Below are positions 16,568 to 25,452 of a stretch of 64,000 nt of DNA, piece after piece. The translations under genes and the position numbers were made by a program. The first letter of the stretch is position 1; the number at the start of each line of letters is the position of its first letter. The notes beneath the pieces are model-generated. The model did not search any database. It had not been told where the DNA came from and saw only the letters and a program-made list of their open reading frames with translations. Source of the DNA: an uncultured Blautia sp. (GTDB lineage Bacteria > Bacillota > Clostridia > Lachnospirales > Lachnospiraceae); assembly GCA_900551075.1 (NCBI GenBank), contig URVB01000006.1, positions 85,122 through 149,121 on the forward strand, given 5' to 3'.

Positions 16568-17491
16568 ATGCTCTATATCAAAAGTCTGGAACAGGCAGTT
16601 CCTGTTTTTAAGGCACTTGGTTCCGAGCTGCGCATCCGCCTTATCAGAATTTTACTGGAACATAACGAAATGAACATGAACGAACTGGCATCCAGCCTGG
16701 GCATCACCAACGGTGCTCTTACCAGCCACGTAAAGAAGCTGGAGGAGACAGGCATTTTAGCCATTCTTCCCGAGCATTCCGGCCACGGCAACCAGAAGGT
16801 ATGCCGCATTAATGTAGATAAGATTCTGGTGGATATCGCAGCCAACAGTGAGAGCCAGTCAGAAAACAGCTATTCCATAGATATTCCCATTGGCGATTAC
16901 TTTAATTATTCTATTTATCCTACCTGCGGACTTTCTACTACAAAACAGCTTATCGGTGAAGTTGATGACCCCCGTTATTTTGCCCACCCAAGCCATATGG
17001 ACGCACAGATACTCTGGTTCGGCAAGGGCTTTATTGACTACCGCATTCCCAATATGCTCCCATCCAACAGCAGGATTGACCGCCTGACAATTTCCTTTGA
17101 AATCAGCAGTGAAGCGCCGGGTGTCAACAGCGACTGGCCGTCAGATATCACATTTCTGCTTAACGGTACGAAGATCGGCACCTGGACAAGCCCGGGAGAT
17201 TTCGGTGACGTTCACGGTATGTTCACACCTGACTGGTGGTTTCCCAACTGGAACCAGTATGGCCTGCTGAAAATGCTCGTCATTGACAAGCACGGTACCT
17301 TCATTGACGGGCTGAAAATTTCCGAGGTAAATACGCAGCAGCTTGCATTTACGGCCCAGAATGACATTGTCCTTCGTTTCCAGGTTCTCGAGCCCGCACA
17401 GAATGTAGGCGGCCTCACTCTTTTTGGAAAAAACTTCGGTAACTACAACCAGGATATCAAGGTAAAAGTCCACTACTCTTCCAACACGTGA
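16568..17491 (+). CDS. ArsR-type regulator with large C-terminal domain (copy 2)
   Basis: Paralogue of the 14527-15447 protein, 307 aa, starting at the ATG after AAAGGAGAG. It has the same winged helix (VFKALGSELRIRLIRILLE, LASSLGITNGALTSHVKKLE) and the same C-terminal domain with PTCGLSTTKQLIGE, DDPRYFAHPSH, FEISSEAPG, DWPSDITFLLNGT, GTWTSPGDFG and PDWWFPNWNQYGLLK. The conserved residues cluster in the C-terminal domain, which fits a common ligand; the recognition helices differ (GMPVTTLSPH in copy 1, GITNGALTSH here), which fits distinct or only partly overlapping operators. The gene ends in a strong terminator. Neither copy has a metal-sensing signature that I can see. Confidence 0.8.
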   Translation: MLYIKSLEQAVPVFKALGSELRIRLIRILLEHNEMNMNELASSLGITNGALTSHVKKLEETGILAILPEHSGHGNQKVCRINVDKILVDIAANSESQSENSYSIDIPIGDYFNYSIYPTCGLSTTKQLIGEVDDPRYFAHPSHMDAQILWFGKGFIDYRIPNMLPSNSRIDRLTISFEISSEAPGVNSDWPSDITFLLNGTKIGTWTSPGDFGDVHGMFTPDWWFPNWNQYGLLKMLVIDKHGTFIDGLKISEVNTQQLAFTAQNDIVLRFQVLEPAQNVGGLTLFGKNFGNYNQDIKVKVHYSSNT

Positions 17492-17501
17492 TATACAGAA
17501 A

Positions 17502-17547
17502 ACGCCGCAGTCACAGCCTCTGTTCGACTGCACTGCGGCACTTTTTG
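17502..17547 (+). terminator. Terminator of regulator copy 2
   Basis: GCCGCAGT (17504-17511) pairs with ACTGCGGC (17532-17539), then CTTTTTGCACTTTTTT on the plus strand. It follows the regulator stop codon by 12 bases. Confidence 0.8.
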
Positions 17548-17577
17548 CACTTTTTTATTCTCCGTACATCCCGGCTC

Positions 17578-17901
17578 TCAGCCGGTTTTTTCTTTTCTGC
17601 CCGGACACGGTTCTGAATGCCCGTTTTCATTCTCTGTTCCCTTCCACCTTGCCGGAATATCCGGACATTTGCGTGCCCTCTGTGCCGCACGCAGCTCTAC
17701 AAAGCATCCGCACAGCCGGCACATGCCATTTAACTGTTTCTCACATTCTGCACAAACGGCAAGTCTGCTCTCATAGGTCCTCTGATCCACCTTCACCGAC
17801 TCATCCATCCGTTGGATATACCGGGTAAGCTTTTCAAAATAAGCTGCCTCCTTTTCCTGCCCGGGCAGACATTTTCTGCATACACGAAGTTCCCTGCCCA
17901 T
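17578..17901 (-). CDS. Small cysteine-rich protein (DUF6171-like)
   Basis: 107 aa, function unknown. Cysteines are paired in zinc-ribbon fashion: CRKC near residue 8, then CAEC, CRLCGC and a final KCPDIPARW near residues 55-85; four to six of them could bind zinc. It resembles short Firmicutes proteins that I would place in DUF6171. It starts 19 bases after the GH51 stop codon, so it is probably the last gene of that transcript, though a role in arabinoside use is not implied. The C-terminal tail (GTENENGHSEPCPGRKEK) is low in complexity. Confidence 0.6.
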   Translation of the reverse strand: MGRELRVCRKCLPGQEKEAAYFEKLTRYIQRMDESVKVDQRTYESRLAVCAECEKQLNGMCRLCGCFVELRAAQRARKCPDIPARWKGTENENGHSEPCPGRKEKTG

Positions 17902-17920
17902 TGAGTCCTCCCCATATATC

Positions 17921-19423
17921 CTATTTTACGGTCAGATGCAGCACACTGCAGCGCGGAATTGTAAAAGATATTCCCCGGTCAGTAATCTCCACATCTTTAA
18001 AGGCTTCCACACGCACACTGTCAGGCCTCTCAAATGTATTCATGTCTGTCATCGCTCCATGTACGATTTCTCCAAAAACCTCTTTTACCTGATAATCCGT
18101 CAGAATTGTATCAACCAAATAATCCTCATCAAGCGACAGATTTGTCAACGTAATATGAATGGCTCCGTCCTCCCCTGCCGATACGGATTCTGTGAGGTTT
18201 ACAACCTTCCATTCCTCTTCCGCACCAATGGTTTTTGTTTCAATATAGCTGTCAAGAAGCTGTGCATCCTGATGATACTTGTACATGTCAAATACATGAT
18301 AGGTAGGTGTAAGAACCATATCTGCGCCCTCTGTGAGAATTACGGACTGCAGTACATTGACAATCTGGGCAAGGTTTGCCATCTTCACTCTGTCGCTGTG
18401 CTTGTTAAAAATATTCAGGGTTATGCCTGCTATCAGCGCATCCCTCATGGTATTCTGCTGGTAAAGGAATCCCGGGTTCGTTCCGGGCTCTACGTTGTAC
18501 CATGCGCCCCACTCATCCACAATCATGCCGATTTTTTTCTCAGGATCGTATTCGTCCATAATATGTCCGTGACGTTCAATTAATTCTTCCATAAACAGTG
18601 CTTTATGCAGACTCTTATACCATACCCTGTCATCAAAGTCCGTAGCGCTTCCCTTGATTTCCCATCCCTCCGGATGTACATAATAATGCAGAGAAAGGCC
18701 ATCCATATTTCCATGTGGATTTTCCTTGCAATGATGGAAACAGGTTTTCAGAACATCCGAGGTCCATTCGTAATCATCTACATTTGCCCCGCAGCAGATT
18801 TTCTTCACAGGGTGTTCCGGGTTATAGTTACGCACGTAGGTCTGGTAACGGCGGTATTCGTTCGCATAATAATCAGGGTTCATATTTCCGCCGCAGCCCC
18901 AGTTCTCATTACCAATGCCAAAAAAATCCAGCTTCCATGGCTTTTCATGGCCGTTCTTTGCACGAAGGTCAGCCATAGGAGAAACACCGTCAAACGTAAT
19001 ATACTCTACCCATTCGGACATTTCCTGCACGGTTCCGCTTCCCAGATTGCCGTTTACATAGGCTTCACATCCAAGCTGTTCGCAAAGCTCAAAAAACTCA
19101 TGGGTGCCAAAGCTGTTATCCTCTATCACACCGCCCCAATGTGTGTTAATCATTTTTTTACGGTTCTCTCGGGGACCGATGCCATCCTTCCAGTGATATT
19201 CATCTGCAAAGCACCCTCCCGGCCAGCGGAGAACCGGAACCCTGATATGCTTCAGCGCTTCTACTACATCTGTACGCATTCCGTTTTTGTTGGGAATGGG
19301 TGAATTTTCTCCCACGTAGATACCCTCATAAATGCATCTCCCCAGATGCTCGGAAAAATGTCCGTAAATTTCTTTGTTAATTTTGCTCTGTTTTCTCAAT
19401 GGATTAATAAAAAGTTTTGTCAT
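17921..19423 (-). CDS. abfA: Alpha-N-arabinofuranosidase, GH51
   Basis: Intracellular exo-enzyme that releases L-arabinose from arabino-oligosaccharides, 500 aa, the usual GH51 length, without signal peptide. The opening NPLRKQSKINKEIYGHFSEH and VLRWPGGCFADEYHWKDGIG are strong family marks. The acid/base Glu lies in FFGIGNENWGCGGNM near residue 170 and the nucleophile Glu in GMIVDEWGAWYNVEPG near residue 290. The start is the ATG at 19421-19423 behind AGGAAGGACAAAT; nine extra codons upstream are out of the translated part. Cotranscribed with the small DUF6171-like gene. Acts downstream of the CUT1 importer together with GH43. Confidence 0.93.
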   Translation of the reverse strand: MTKLFINPLRKQSKINKEIYGHFSEHLGRCIYEGIYVGENSPIPNKNGMRTDVVEALKHIRVPVLRWPGGCFADEYHWKDGIGPRENRKKMINTHWGGVIEDNSFGTHEFFELCEQLGCEAYVNGNLGSGTVQEMSEWVEYITFDGVSPMADLRAKNGHEKPWKLDFFGIGNENWGCGGNMNPDYYANEYRRYQTYVRNYNPEHPVKKICCGANVDDYEWTSDVLKTCFHHCKENPHGNMDGLSLHYYVHPEGWEIKGSATDFDDRVWYKSLHKALFMEELIERHGHIMDEYDPEKKIGMIVDEWGAWYNVEPGTNPGFLYQQNTMRDALIAGITLNIFNKHSDRVKMANLAQIVNVLQSVILTEGADMVLTPTYHVFDMYKYHQDAQLLDSYIETKTIGAEEEWKVVNLTESVSAGEDGAIHITLTNLSLDEDYLVDTILTDYQVKEVFGEIVHGAMTDMNTFERPDSVRVEAFKDVEITDRGISFTIPRCSVLHLTVK

Positions 19424-19466
19424 ATTTGTCCTTCCTGTTCCCTTTGTCATTGTATTTATTTTATAT

Positions 19467-19529
19467 TTTACTAAATTATTATAGTTATTATATGAACCAT
19501 ATTATACATAAAAGCCAACCATTATTCAA
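19467..19529 (-). promoter_or_regulatory. Promoter of the GH51 gene
   Basis: Minus strand: TTGAAT (19524-19529), 17-base spacer, TATAAT (19501-19506). Downstream at 19467-19477 the element ATTTAGTAAAA (minus strand) matches half of the palindrome at 14358-14381, so the same regulator may act here. Confidence 0.6.
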
Positions 19530-19560
19530 CCTGTTTTTTCATTTTTTCTCTGCGGATGCA

Positions 19561-19590
19561 AAACAGACAGCTCATACAGAGCTGCCTGCC
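19561..19590 (-). terminator. Terminator of the ROK gene
   Basis: CAGACAGCTC (19564-19573) pairs with GAGCTGCCTG (19579-19588) with one mismatch; the minus strand then reads TTTTGC. Weak T-run, but the position 60 bases after the ROK stop fits. Confidence 0.5.
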
Positions 19591-19645
19591 TCAGAAAGTG
19601 CCACCAGACACATGGTGATGCTATGCATCAGCATACTACCGTTTC

Positions 19646-20887
19646 TCAATCGCTGTACCCGAAGTTAAAAAAATACTCGCGGGCCACCAGAGTCGCTGCA
19701 CCGATATATGTTATTTGCTTACTCAAAACAGATTTCGCCATATAATTTTCATCATATCTTTTATCATAAAAACGGCAGATTTCCAAAAACCGTTTTCTTA
19801 TTTTGTCATTTTCCAGCATGCAGCCAAAGAGAATTGCACGGTCCGGTGCCATAACGGTAAGAACGTTTACAAAGACCCTGGCCATGGCAGCTATACACTC
19901 ATCAAATACCCGGGCCGCCGCATCCGTGTTCCTAATGCTATATTCCTTCGATGTATTTTCTACCATTTCATAAACAAATTCTCCGGTCAGCGCCTGAATA
20001 TCTCCATGCGTTGCCCGGTAAAGCTCCGGTGTACTCTCTTTGGAATACACTGCCTTTAATTTTTCCGTAACGGCAGTGATGGAAACCTCCGTTTCCAGAC
20101 ATCCCGTTCTTCCGCACAGGCATTTTTTCTGTCCGGATTCCAAAATATAATGTCCGATTTCTGCTGCTTTACGGCCGGCGCCTTCATATACCTGATTGCC
20201 GATAACCATAGCCGAGCCGACACCAGGTCCCCATTTTAAAAACAAAAGATTTTCTTCTGTTTTTCCCATTCCATAAAGCAGCTCCCCTTCCGCAAAGGCT
20301 TTGATATTATTTTCTACGATAACCGGGCAGTTCATATATGTTTCCATGATTTTTTTAACCGGAACAGCTCTGCGCCAAATGCTGTAAGTATCTTCGCTGA
20401 TTCCCTCCTTACGGTTCACAATCCCCGGAAGGCAGATTCCCATTCCCAGTACCTGAGAAGAGTTTTTCTCACACTCCCACAAAAGAGCCTTGCATTCACT
20501 GGCAATCCGCCTGAGGAATTCCTCCGGTTCCATGGCGGAATCTGTATTCAGGCTTCTCTGACTGATCCTGTGCCCCTTGAGATTGGTGATTGTCACATAG
20601 GTATTCATGGTTTCAATGTTTACCGCTACAATGTATTTATAATCATAATTAATATCAATTAAGACTTTTCTTCGCCCTGCCCGCTTCTCTTCCTGCATTT
20701 CTCCTTTTTCCAGGAGTATTCCATCCTCCAGAAGCTCTGTACACAGCAGGGTAACTGCTGCCGGCGTCAGCTTCAGTTCTGCTGCAATATCCTTACGGGG
20801 CATTTCCCCTTTTTTATTTAAAATTTCCAGAATTGCCGCTTTATTATTAATCTTGACATTTTCCAGACTGATTCCCGATTTTGTCAT
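19646..20887 (-). CDS. ROK-family transcriptional regulator of the sulfoglycolysis operon
   Basis: 413 aa. An N-terminal winged helix (NKAAILEILNKKGEMPRKDI, LKLTPAAVTLLCTELLEDG) is followed by a ROK domain with the zinc motif CLCGRTGCLETE (about residues 250-262) and the kinase-like GVGSAMVIGNQVYEGAG. The start is the ATG at 20885-20887 behind ACGGAGGCTGGAT; the open frame extends 17 codons upstream without a ribosome site. It is the last gene downstream of the sulfoquinovose gene set, separated from it by a terminator-like hairpin and an AT-rich element that also occurs twice at the operon promoter (32456-32655). This suggests autoregulation and control of the operon; the inducer (SQ, SF or a derivative) is a guess. 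Confidence 0.85.
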   Translation of the reverse strand: MTKSGISLENVKINNKAAILEILNKKGEMPRKDIAAELKLTPAAVTLLCTELLEDGILLEKGEMQEEKRAGRRKVLIDINYDYKYIVAVNIETMNTYVTITNLKGHRISQRSLNTDSAMEPEEFLRRIASECKALLWECEKNSSQVLGMGICLPGIVNRKEGISEDTYSIWRRAVPVKKIMETYMNCPVIVENNIKAFAEGELLYGMGKTEENLLFLKWGPGVGSAMVIGNQVYEGAGRKAAEIGHYILESGQKKCLCGRTGCLETEVSITAVTEKLKAVYSKESTPELYRATHGDIQALTGEFVYEMVENTSKEYSIRNTDAAARVFDECIAAMARVFVNVLTVMAPDRAILFGCMLENDKIRKRFLEICRFYDKRYDENYMAKSVLSKQITYIGAATLVAREYFFNFGYSD

Positions 20888-20975
20888 ATCCAGCCTCCGT
20901 TCGCTCCCTCCAATTTCAAGCTTCTTATAGTATATCATAATTATTTAATTTCTTATACTAAAATTCCTGCAAAAT

Positions 20976-21024
20976 TTAAAAAGAAAGGCAGAAATCCTAT
21001 TATATTCAGGTTTTTTCTGCCTTC
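20976..21024 (-). terminator. Terminator at the end of the sulfoglycolysis operon
   Basis: AAGGCAGAAA (20985-20994) pairs with TTTCTGCCTT (21014-21023). The minus strand continues TCTTTTTAAATTTT. It lies between the fucose-isomerase-like gene and the ROK gene. Confidence 0.75.
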
Positions 21025-21059
21025 CATTTTAATTAAATTAATAAATCATTCTATCCCAA

Positions 21060-22400
21060 TTAATATTCAACGGTCTCAATTCCAAGCATATTTCCAAGAA
21101 CCTTCAGCTCTTCCATTACATCACCGTAAATCACCACAAAATGCGGTTCCCAGCCATCCCGCACACTTTGGTTTACGATTTCCTTCGCCGGATTTTGAGT
21201 TTCCACGACCACAGAGGTTCCACAAAACTGTTTCGGCTTGTCCAGGGCCTTTCCGGGCAGGAGGAAGAAACGGAAAGAACCGTCCGCTTTTTTTCCGACA
21301 CGGAATACCGTTACTCTTTCCGCCGGTTTACATCCGAATTCCATGGTGGGACCAATTTTCCGGTTTGGGTGAACGCCAATCTGAGCTCCGGTCTTTTCTG
21401 ATGCAAGAGAGCATGCCGCTGTACCACAGTGCCAGAAGGTAATGGTGTTTTCCGCCTCATCCAGAGAAACCGGATCTCCGAAGAACACCGGTTTCTGTGT
21501 AAGCTGCATTCCCATAAACATGGACAGGGCACCATTTGTATCAGCCTCACAGCCTGCTGCAACTCCCATATCATTCAGCATTGCCAGAACTGCACAAACC
21601 GGTGTTCCATACTCAACAAAGAAATCCGGCCAGCATCTGGAGGATAAGGCTCCTACATGGTTTTCTGTTACATAATCCTTATACGCCTTATAGATACCGG
21701 CAAATGCTTTCAGATTATTTTCAGGTATATTCTCATATCCTTTTGTTTTGCTTTTAAACTCCTCCAGATAAGGAGCACATTCCTCCTCTGTGCAGGCTTT
21801 TGCTTTCTCAATAAGCTGACGTGCCTCTATCGATTCCAGTGTCACGCCAAACACGCCGAGCATATCCAGGTCCATGGAACGGCCAAAGCCGAAGCCTTCC
21901 GGAGTATGTCCAACGGAAACCAGCTTCATTCTGCGCAGAGTTTTTTTCAATTTGGCAGCTTTTATAACAGCCTCTGTTTTTCTCCTGACCGTTTCCTCTG
22001 TGGGAGAGCCGAAAATATATTCAAAATTTCCATCCTTAAAGAACATCATTGCGTTTCCCGCAGAATAAGCTCCCGTCAGAGAATTCAGACGAAGGCGGCC
22101 TCCATCAATTACCGGTTCCCGTAAGGTCCATAAAAGTACCGGGCAATCAAAACGCTTCCTTGCAGCGCTGATATAAGCTGAGTTTGCAAATGTAATGTTC
22201 TGTACAATCATAAGGTCCGGTGTAATTGTGTCCAAAAAAGCCTCCATATCCGGAATGGAAAGAAGCATTTTTTCCGGTACTGCAACATTTTTATCCAGTC
22301 CCTTTAATAAATCAACGGACTTTTCAAATTCCTTCTGAGCGCTTTCCAGGTGGAAGGTAGGTACTCCTATAGGAATATAAGCTGCTTGAAATTCTGTCAT
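21060..22400 (-). CDS. L-fucose/L-arabinose isomerase family protein of unknown substrate
   Basis: 446 aa. The fold is that of fucose and arabinose isomerases: an N-terminal Rossmann-like half (TPDLMIVQNITFANSAYISA, CPVLLWTLREP) and a C-terminal half with GVAAGCEADTNGALSMFMG, FFGDPVS and TFWHCGTAACSLAS, where the metal-binding Glu, Asp and His of the family would lie. It is shorter than FucI (about 590 aa) and belongs to the group of uncharacterised homologues that are often linked to sugar or sulfosugar loci. It is the ninth gene of the sulfoquinovose operon, 76 bases after the DHA kinase gene. Which aldose or ketose it converts is unknown. It might be an accessory isomerase for another SQ-derived sugar, or unrelated to SQ. 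Confidence 0.75.
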   Translation of the reverse strand: MTEFQAAYIPIGVPTFHLESAQKEFEKSVDLLKGLDKNVAVPEKMLLSIPDMEAFLDTITPDLMIVQNITFANSAYISAARKRFDCPVLLWTLREPVIDGGRLRLNSLTGAYSAGNAMMFFKDGNFEYIFGSPTEETVRRKTEAVIKAAKLKKTLRRMKLVSVGHTPEGFGFGRSMDLDMLGVFGVTLESIEARQLIEKAKACTEEECAPYLEEFKSKTKGYENIPENNLKAFAGIYKAYKDYVTENHVGALSSRCWPDFFVEYGTPVCAVLAMLNDMGVAAGCEADTNGALSMFMGMQLTQKPVFFGDPVSLDEAENTITFWHCGTAACSLASEKTGAQIGVHPNRKIGPTMEFGCKPAERVTVFRVGKKADGSFRFFLLPGKALDKPKQFCGTSVVVETQNPAKEIVNQSVRDGWEPHFVVIYGDVMEELKVLGNMLGIETVEY

Positions 22401-22476
22401 ATGTAGTTCCTCCTGCTATTCATTATATGGAGATGATGGGCATTTCACTGTCCGACATCATCCAGTCCTTTTATTT

Positions 22477-24237
22477 TTATGCTTCATACAATGCCCGGGC
22501 AATTTCCGTAAAAATAACACCCAGTGCATAAGCTCCCGCATCGGGATAACCAATGCTTCTCTCCCCTGCTGTTCCGGCTCTTCCCATTCTGGCAACGATA
22601 GTCTCTGTCGCTTTTGCTCCTTCTGCTGCCGCTTTTGCCGCCTCTTTAAAAATATTCAGAATTTCCGTATCCTCACCGGCACATTTTGTCCATGTGTCTG
22701 CACAGGGAACCAGAGCATCGATCAGGGTTTTATCTCCCACAACGGCTCCTCTTCCAAAGGAACGTTCCCCCGTTGCCTGAATTCCTTTTACCGCTGCCTG
22801 CATCATTTCTGCAAATTCTATTGCAGTAAGTACTGTTTTATCACCGGCATATTTTCCGGCCGCACGGAAGGCAGAGCCCCAGACAGGTCCGGATGCACCG
22901 CCACAGTATTCCATAATGACCATAGAGCAGGCACCCAAAAACTCACCGATGGTATTTTTGCTGTCACGAATCATCTCATTCCACTGGCGTTTCAGTTGCT
23001 TAAAGCCTTTTGCAACGCTCATTCCAAAATCTCCGTCTCCTGCATGGGAGTCAAGCTCGCAGAAAGGAACCTCATTTTTAATTATGCACTCGCTCATTTT
23101 TTCCACGATATAGACAATGTTCTCCAGAGTCACCTGATTCTCCGCCACTGCCGCTGCTGCCCGGTCAGTGACAACATTATAATCCGCTTCTTTATTTTCC
23201 TCACTGGATGCCCGCATGTTCACATAAGGAATGCTGTCTACATGACCCTGAACCCTGAAGGCCGGTGCCTGGCTCTCCAAATCCATGAGCAGTTTCAACT
23301 GATCGTTCATTTTCATCAAAGTGACAGATGCTCCGAGCATATCAATGCTGGTCATATAGTTGCCAACAAAAGTTCTGTAAACCTTAATCTGTTTTTCTGC
23401 CAGAACACGTGTTACAGCATTATTTAAAAGGTACAGTTCCATAAGCGGGGTGCTGCCAAAGCCATTTACCAGAAGTGTCACTTCCTCCTCCGGCTGTACT
23501 TTCAGCTCTTCCGTCAGGGAATCCACCATTCTCTGAGCCAGTGCATCTGCGGAAATGATTTTTTCCCTCCGGATTCCCGGCTCTCCGTGAATCCCCACGC
23601 CATACTCCATTTCATCCCCGCCGATTGCAAAGGTAGGAGTTCCTTTGGCCGGAACAGTACAGGAGCTAAATGCAAAACCAATGCTCCGCACATTTGCGAT
23701 GGCATTTTCTGCCGCTTCTTTTACCTGAGCAAGGCCATATCCCAGCTCAGAAGCAGCACCTGCCACCTTATGTACCAGAACGGTTCCCGCAACACCTCTT
23801 CGTCCTACTGTATAAAGACTGTCCCGGACCGCAATGTCATCGTCCACCTTTACATAATCCACCTGGATTCCGTCTTCACCCGCCAGATATGCGGCGTTTT
23901 TAAAGTTCATCATATCGCCGCTGTAGTTTTTGATAATCAGGAGAACGCCTTTCTCACCGGCGGTTTCTCTGATAGCCTGGTACACCTGGACCTGGGAAGG
24001 AGATGCAAACACATCCCCGCACACTGCTGCATCCAGCATTCCCGCTCCCACAAATCCTGCATGGGCAGGCTCATGGCCACTTCCGCCTCCTCCGATCAGG
24101 CTTACCTTACTTTTGTTGATTTCTTTCTTTTTGATCACCTTGTATTTCTGAACAAATTCAAGCTCCGGATGGGCCATGGCAATTCCGTTGCACATTTCAA
24201 TGACCACCGTTTCCGGCTGATTCATAATTTTTTTCAT
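22477..24237 (-). CDS. Dihydroxyacetone kinase, fused DhaK-DhaL (ATP-dependent type)
   Basis: 586 aa, the single-chain form. Residues 1-330 are DhaK: the substrate loop GGGGSGHEPAHAGFVGAGML, the DVFASPSQVQVYQAI segment and the covalent substrate His in YGVGIHGEPGIRRE. Residues 370-586 are DhaL, with the Mg-ATP loop DSHAGDGDFGMSVAKGF, and GGASGPVWGSAFRAAG and ATGERSFGRGAVVGDKTLID. Such enzymes phosphorylate dihydroxyacetone, and some relatives act on erythrulose or D-glyceraldehyde. It follows the glycerol dehydrogenase gene by 32 bases. The pair would turn glycerol into DHAP, which makes sense next to a sulfoquinovosidase whose natural substrate, sulfoquinovosylglycerol, releases glycerol. 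Confidence 0.9.
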   Translation of the reverse strand: MKKIMNQPETVVIEMCNGIAMAHPELEFVQKYKVIKKKEINKSKVSLIGGGGSGHEPAHAGFVGAGMLDAAVCGDVFASPSQVQVYQAIRETAGEKGVLLIIKNYSGDMMNFKNAAYLAGEDGIQVDYVKVDDDIAVRDSLYTVGRRGVAGTVLVHKVAGAASELGYGLAQVKEAAENAIANVRSIGFAFSSCTVPAKGTPTFAIGGDEMEYGVGIHGEPGIRREKIISADALAQRMVDSLTEELKVQPEEEVTLLVNGFGSTPLMELYLLNNAVTRVLAEKQIKVYRTFVGNYMTSIDMLGASVTLMKMNDQLKLLMDLESQAPAFRVQGHVDSIPYVNMRASSEENKEADYNVVTDRAAAAVAENQVTLENIVYIVEKMSECIIKNEVPFCELDSHAGDGDFGMSVAKGFKQLKRQWNEMIRDSKNTIGEFLGACSMVIMEYCGGASGPVWGSAFRAAGKYAGDKTVLTAIEFAEMMQAAVKGIQATGERSFGRGAVVGDKTLIDALVPCADTWTKCAGEDTEILNIFKEAAKAAAEGAKATETIVARMGRAGTAGERSIGYPDAGAYALGVIFTEIARALYEA

Positions 24238-24269
24238 ATCCAGCTTACCTTTCCTGTTACGACAGTGCT

Positions 24270-25424
24270 TTACAGAAGTCCCTGCTTAAAGCTTTTACCA
24301 ATAGTATCTGCTGTTTTAATAGCTGCTGCAACGCTTTCTGCAGTAACCGGGAAAGGCATTGCATGGATGGATTCCTCCAAAATGCAGGCTTTCACCGCCA
24401 CCTCATGCAGCTCCTCATCCGCGATTGTATCTACCCCAATATCCTCGAGGCATACCGGCAGTCCCACTGCTTTGCAGAACTCCAGAACCTGGAGGATTTC
24501 TTCCATCGGAGCATTTTCAAGAGCAAGCTGTGCCAGGGTACCAAAAGCCACCTTTTCTCCATGGAAATATTTGTGAGTTCCTTCCAGAATTGTCAGTCCG
24601 TCATGGATGGCATGCGCGGCTGCAAGTCCGCCGCTTTCAAAGCCAAGACCGGAAAGAAGGATATTCGTCTCCACAATGTTTTCCAGAGCAGGGGTAACTG
24701 TATTGTTTTCACAGGCCATTTTAGCCTTTACACCATCCTCCAGCAGTGACTCATAGCACAGTGTGGCAAGAGCAAAGGCCGCTTTTGTTCCCTTGGCCTC
24801 CCCGCATAATCCTTCTCTGCAGCCGCAGGGAAGTCCCGCATTCACCTTTGTAAAGGATTTTACATTTGCACGTGCCTCAAAATAAGTGGACAGGGCATCG
24901 CCCATACCGGATACCAGAAAGCGGACCGGTGCGTTTGCGATTACTGTGGTGTCAATCAGAATGACACTGGGACTCTGTTTAAAATACGCATAGTCGTCAA
25001 ACGCTCCTTCCTGTGTATATAAAACAGCGGAGTGGCTGGTCGGCGCGTCCGTGGCAGCAATGGTAGGAACAATAATCAGAGCATCGCCCTCTGCCACACA
25101 TTTTGCAGTATCGATTGCTTTTCCGCCTCCAAGGCCTATTGTACAGCAGCAGTTTGTTTTCATTGCAAGCTGCTGAAGTCTTGCCACCTCAGGTCTGGAG
25201 CACTCTCCATGAAAACCGCTTTCTACAAAACGGATGCCAAATTTTTCTGCGGTTGCATCCAGTTTTGCCTTTACACGGTTCACATCATCCGGATGTGCAA
25301 TGAGCAGTGCGGAATCGCCGAAGGTTTTTACAAAATATCCAAGATTTAAAATTTCGTCCTCGCCCTGAACATATTTAGTCGGGCAGATAAATGCTTTTCT
25401 CATAATATCCACAATTCCTTTCAT
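24270..25424 (-). CDS. gldA: Glycerol dehydrogenase
   Basis: Zinc- and NAD-dependent oxidation of glycerol to dihydroxyacetone, 384 aa (377 if the second ATG at 25403 is used; neither start has a clearly better ribosome site). Family marks are the N-terminal RKAFICPTKYVQGEDEI, the nucleotide-site IGLGGGKAIDTAKCVA, VSGMGDALSTYFEARANV with a zinc-binding Asp, and AAHAIHDGLTILEGTHKYFHGEKVAFG with two zinc-binding His. All expected ligands are present. It lies 28 bases after the TauE/SafE gene and before the DHA kinase gene, inside the sulfoquinovose operon. Iron-type or other polyol substrates cannot be excluded, but the similarity is to true GldA. Confidence 0.92.
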   Translation of the reverse strand: MKGIVDIMRKAFICPTKYVQGEDEILNLGYFVKTFGDSALLIAHPDDVNRVKAKLDATAEKFGIRFVESGFHGECSRPEVARLQQLAMKTNCCCTIGLGGGKAIDTAKCVAEGDALIIVPTIAATDAPTSHSAVLYTQEGAFDDYAYFKQSPSVILIDTTVIANAPVRFLVSGMGDALSTYFEARANVKSFTKVNAGLPCGCREGLCGEAKGTKAAFALATLCYESLLEDGVKAKMACENNTVTPALENIVETNILLSGLGFESGGLAAAHAIHDGLTILEGTHKYFHGEKVAFGTLAQLALENAPMEEILQVLEFCKAVGLPVCLEDIGVDTIADEELHEVAVKACILEESIHAMPFPVTAESVAAAIKTADTIGKSFKQGLL

Positions 25425-25452
25425 TTTTGATTTACCCTTTTTTGTCCGGCTG

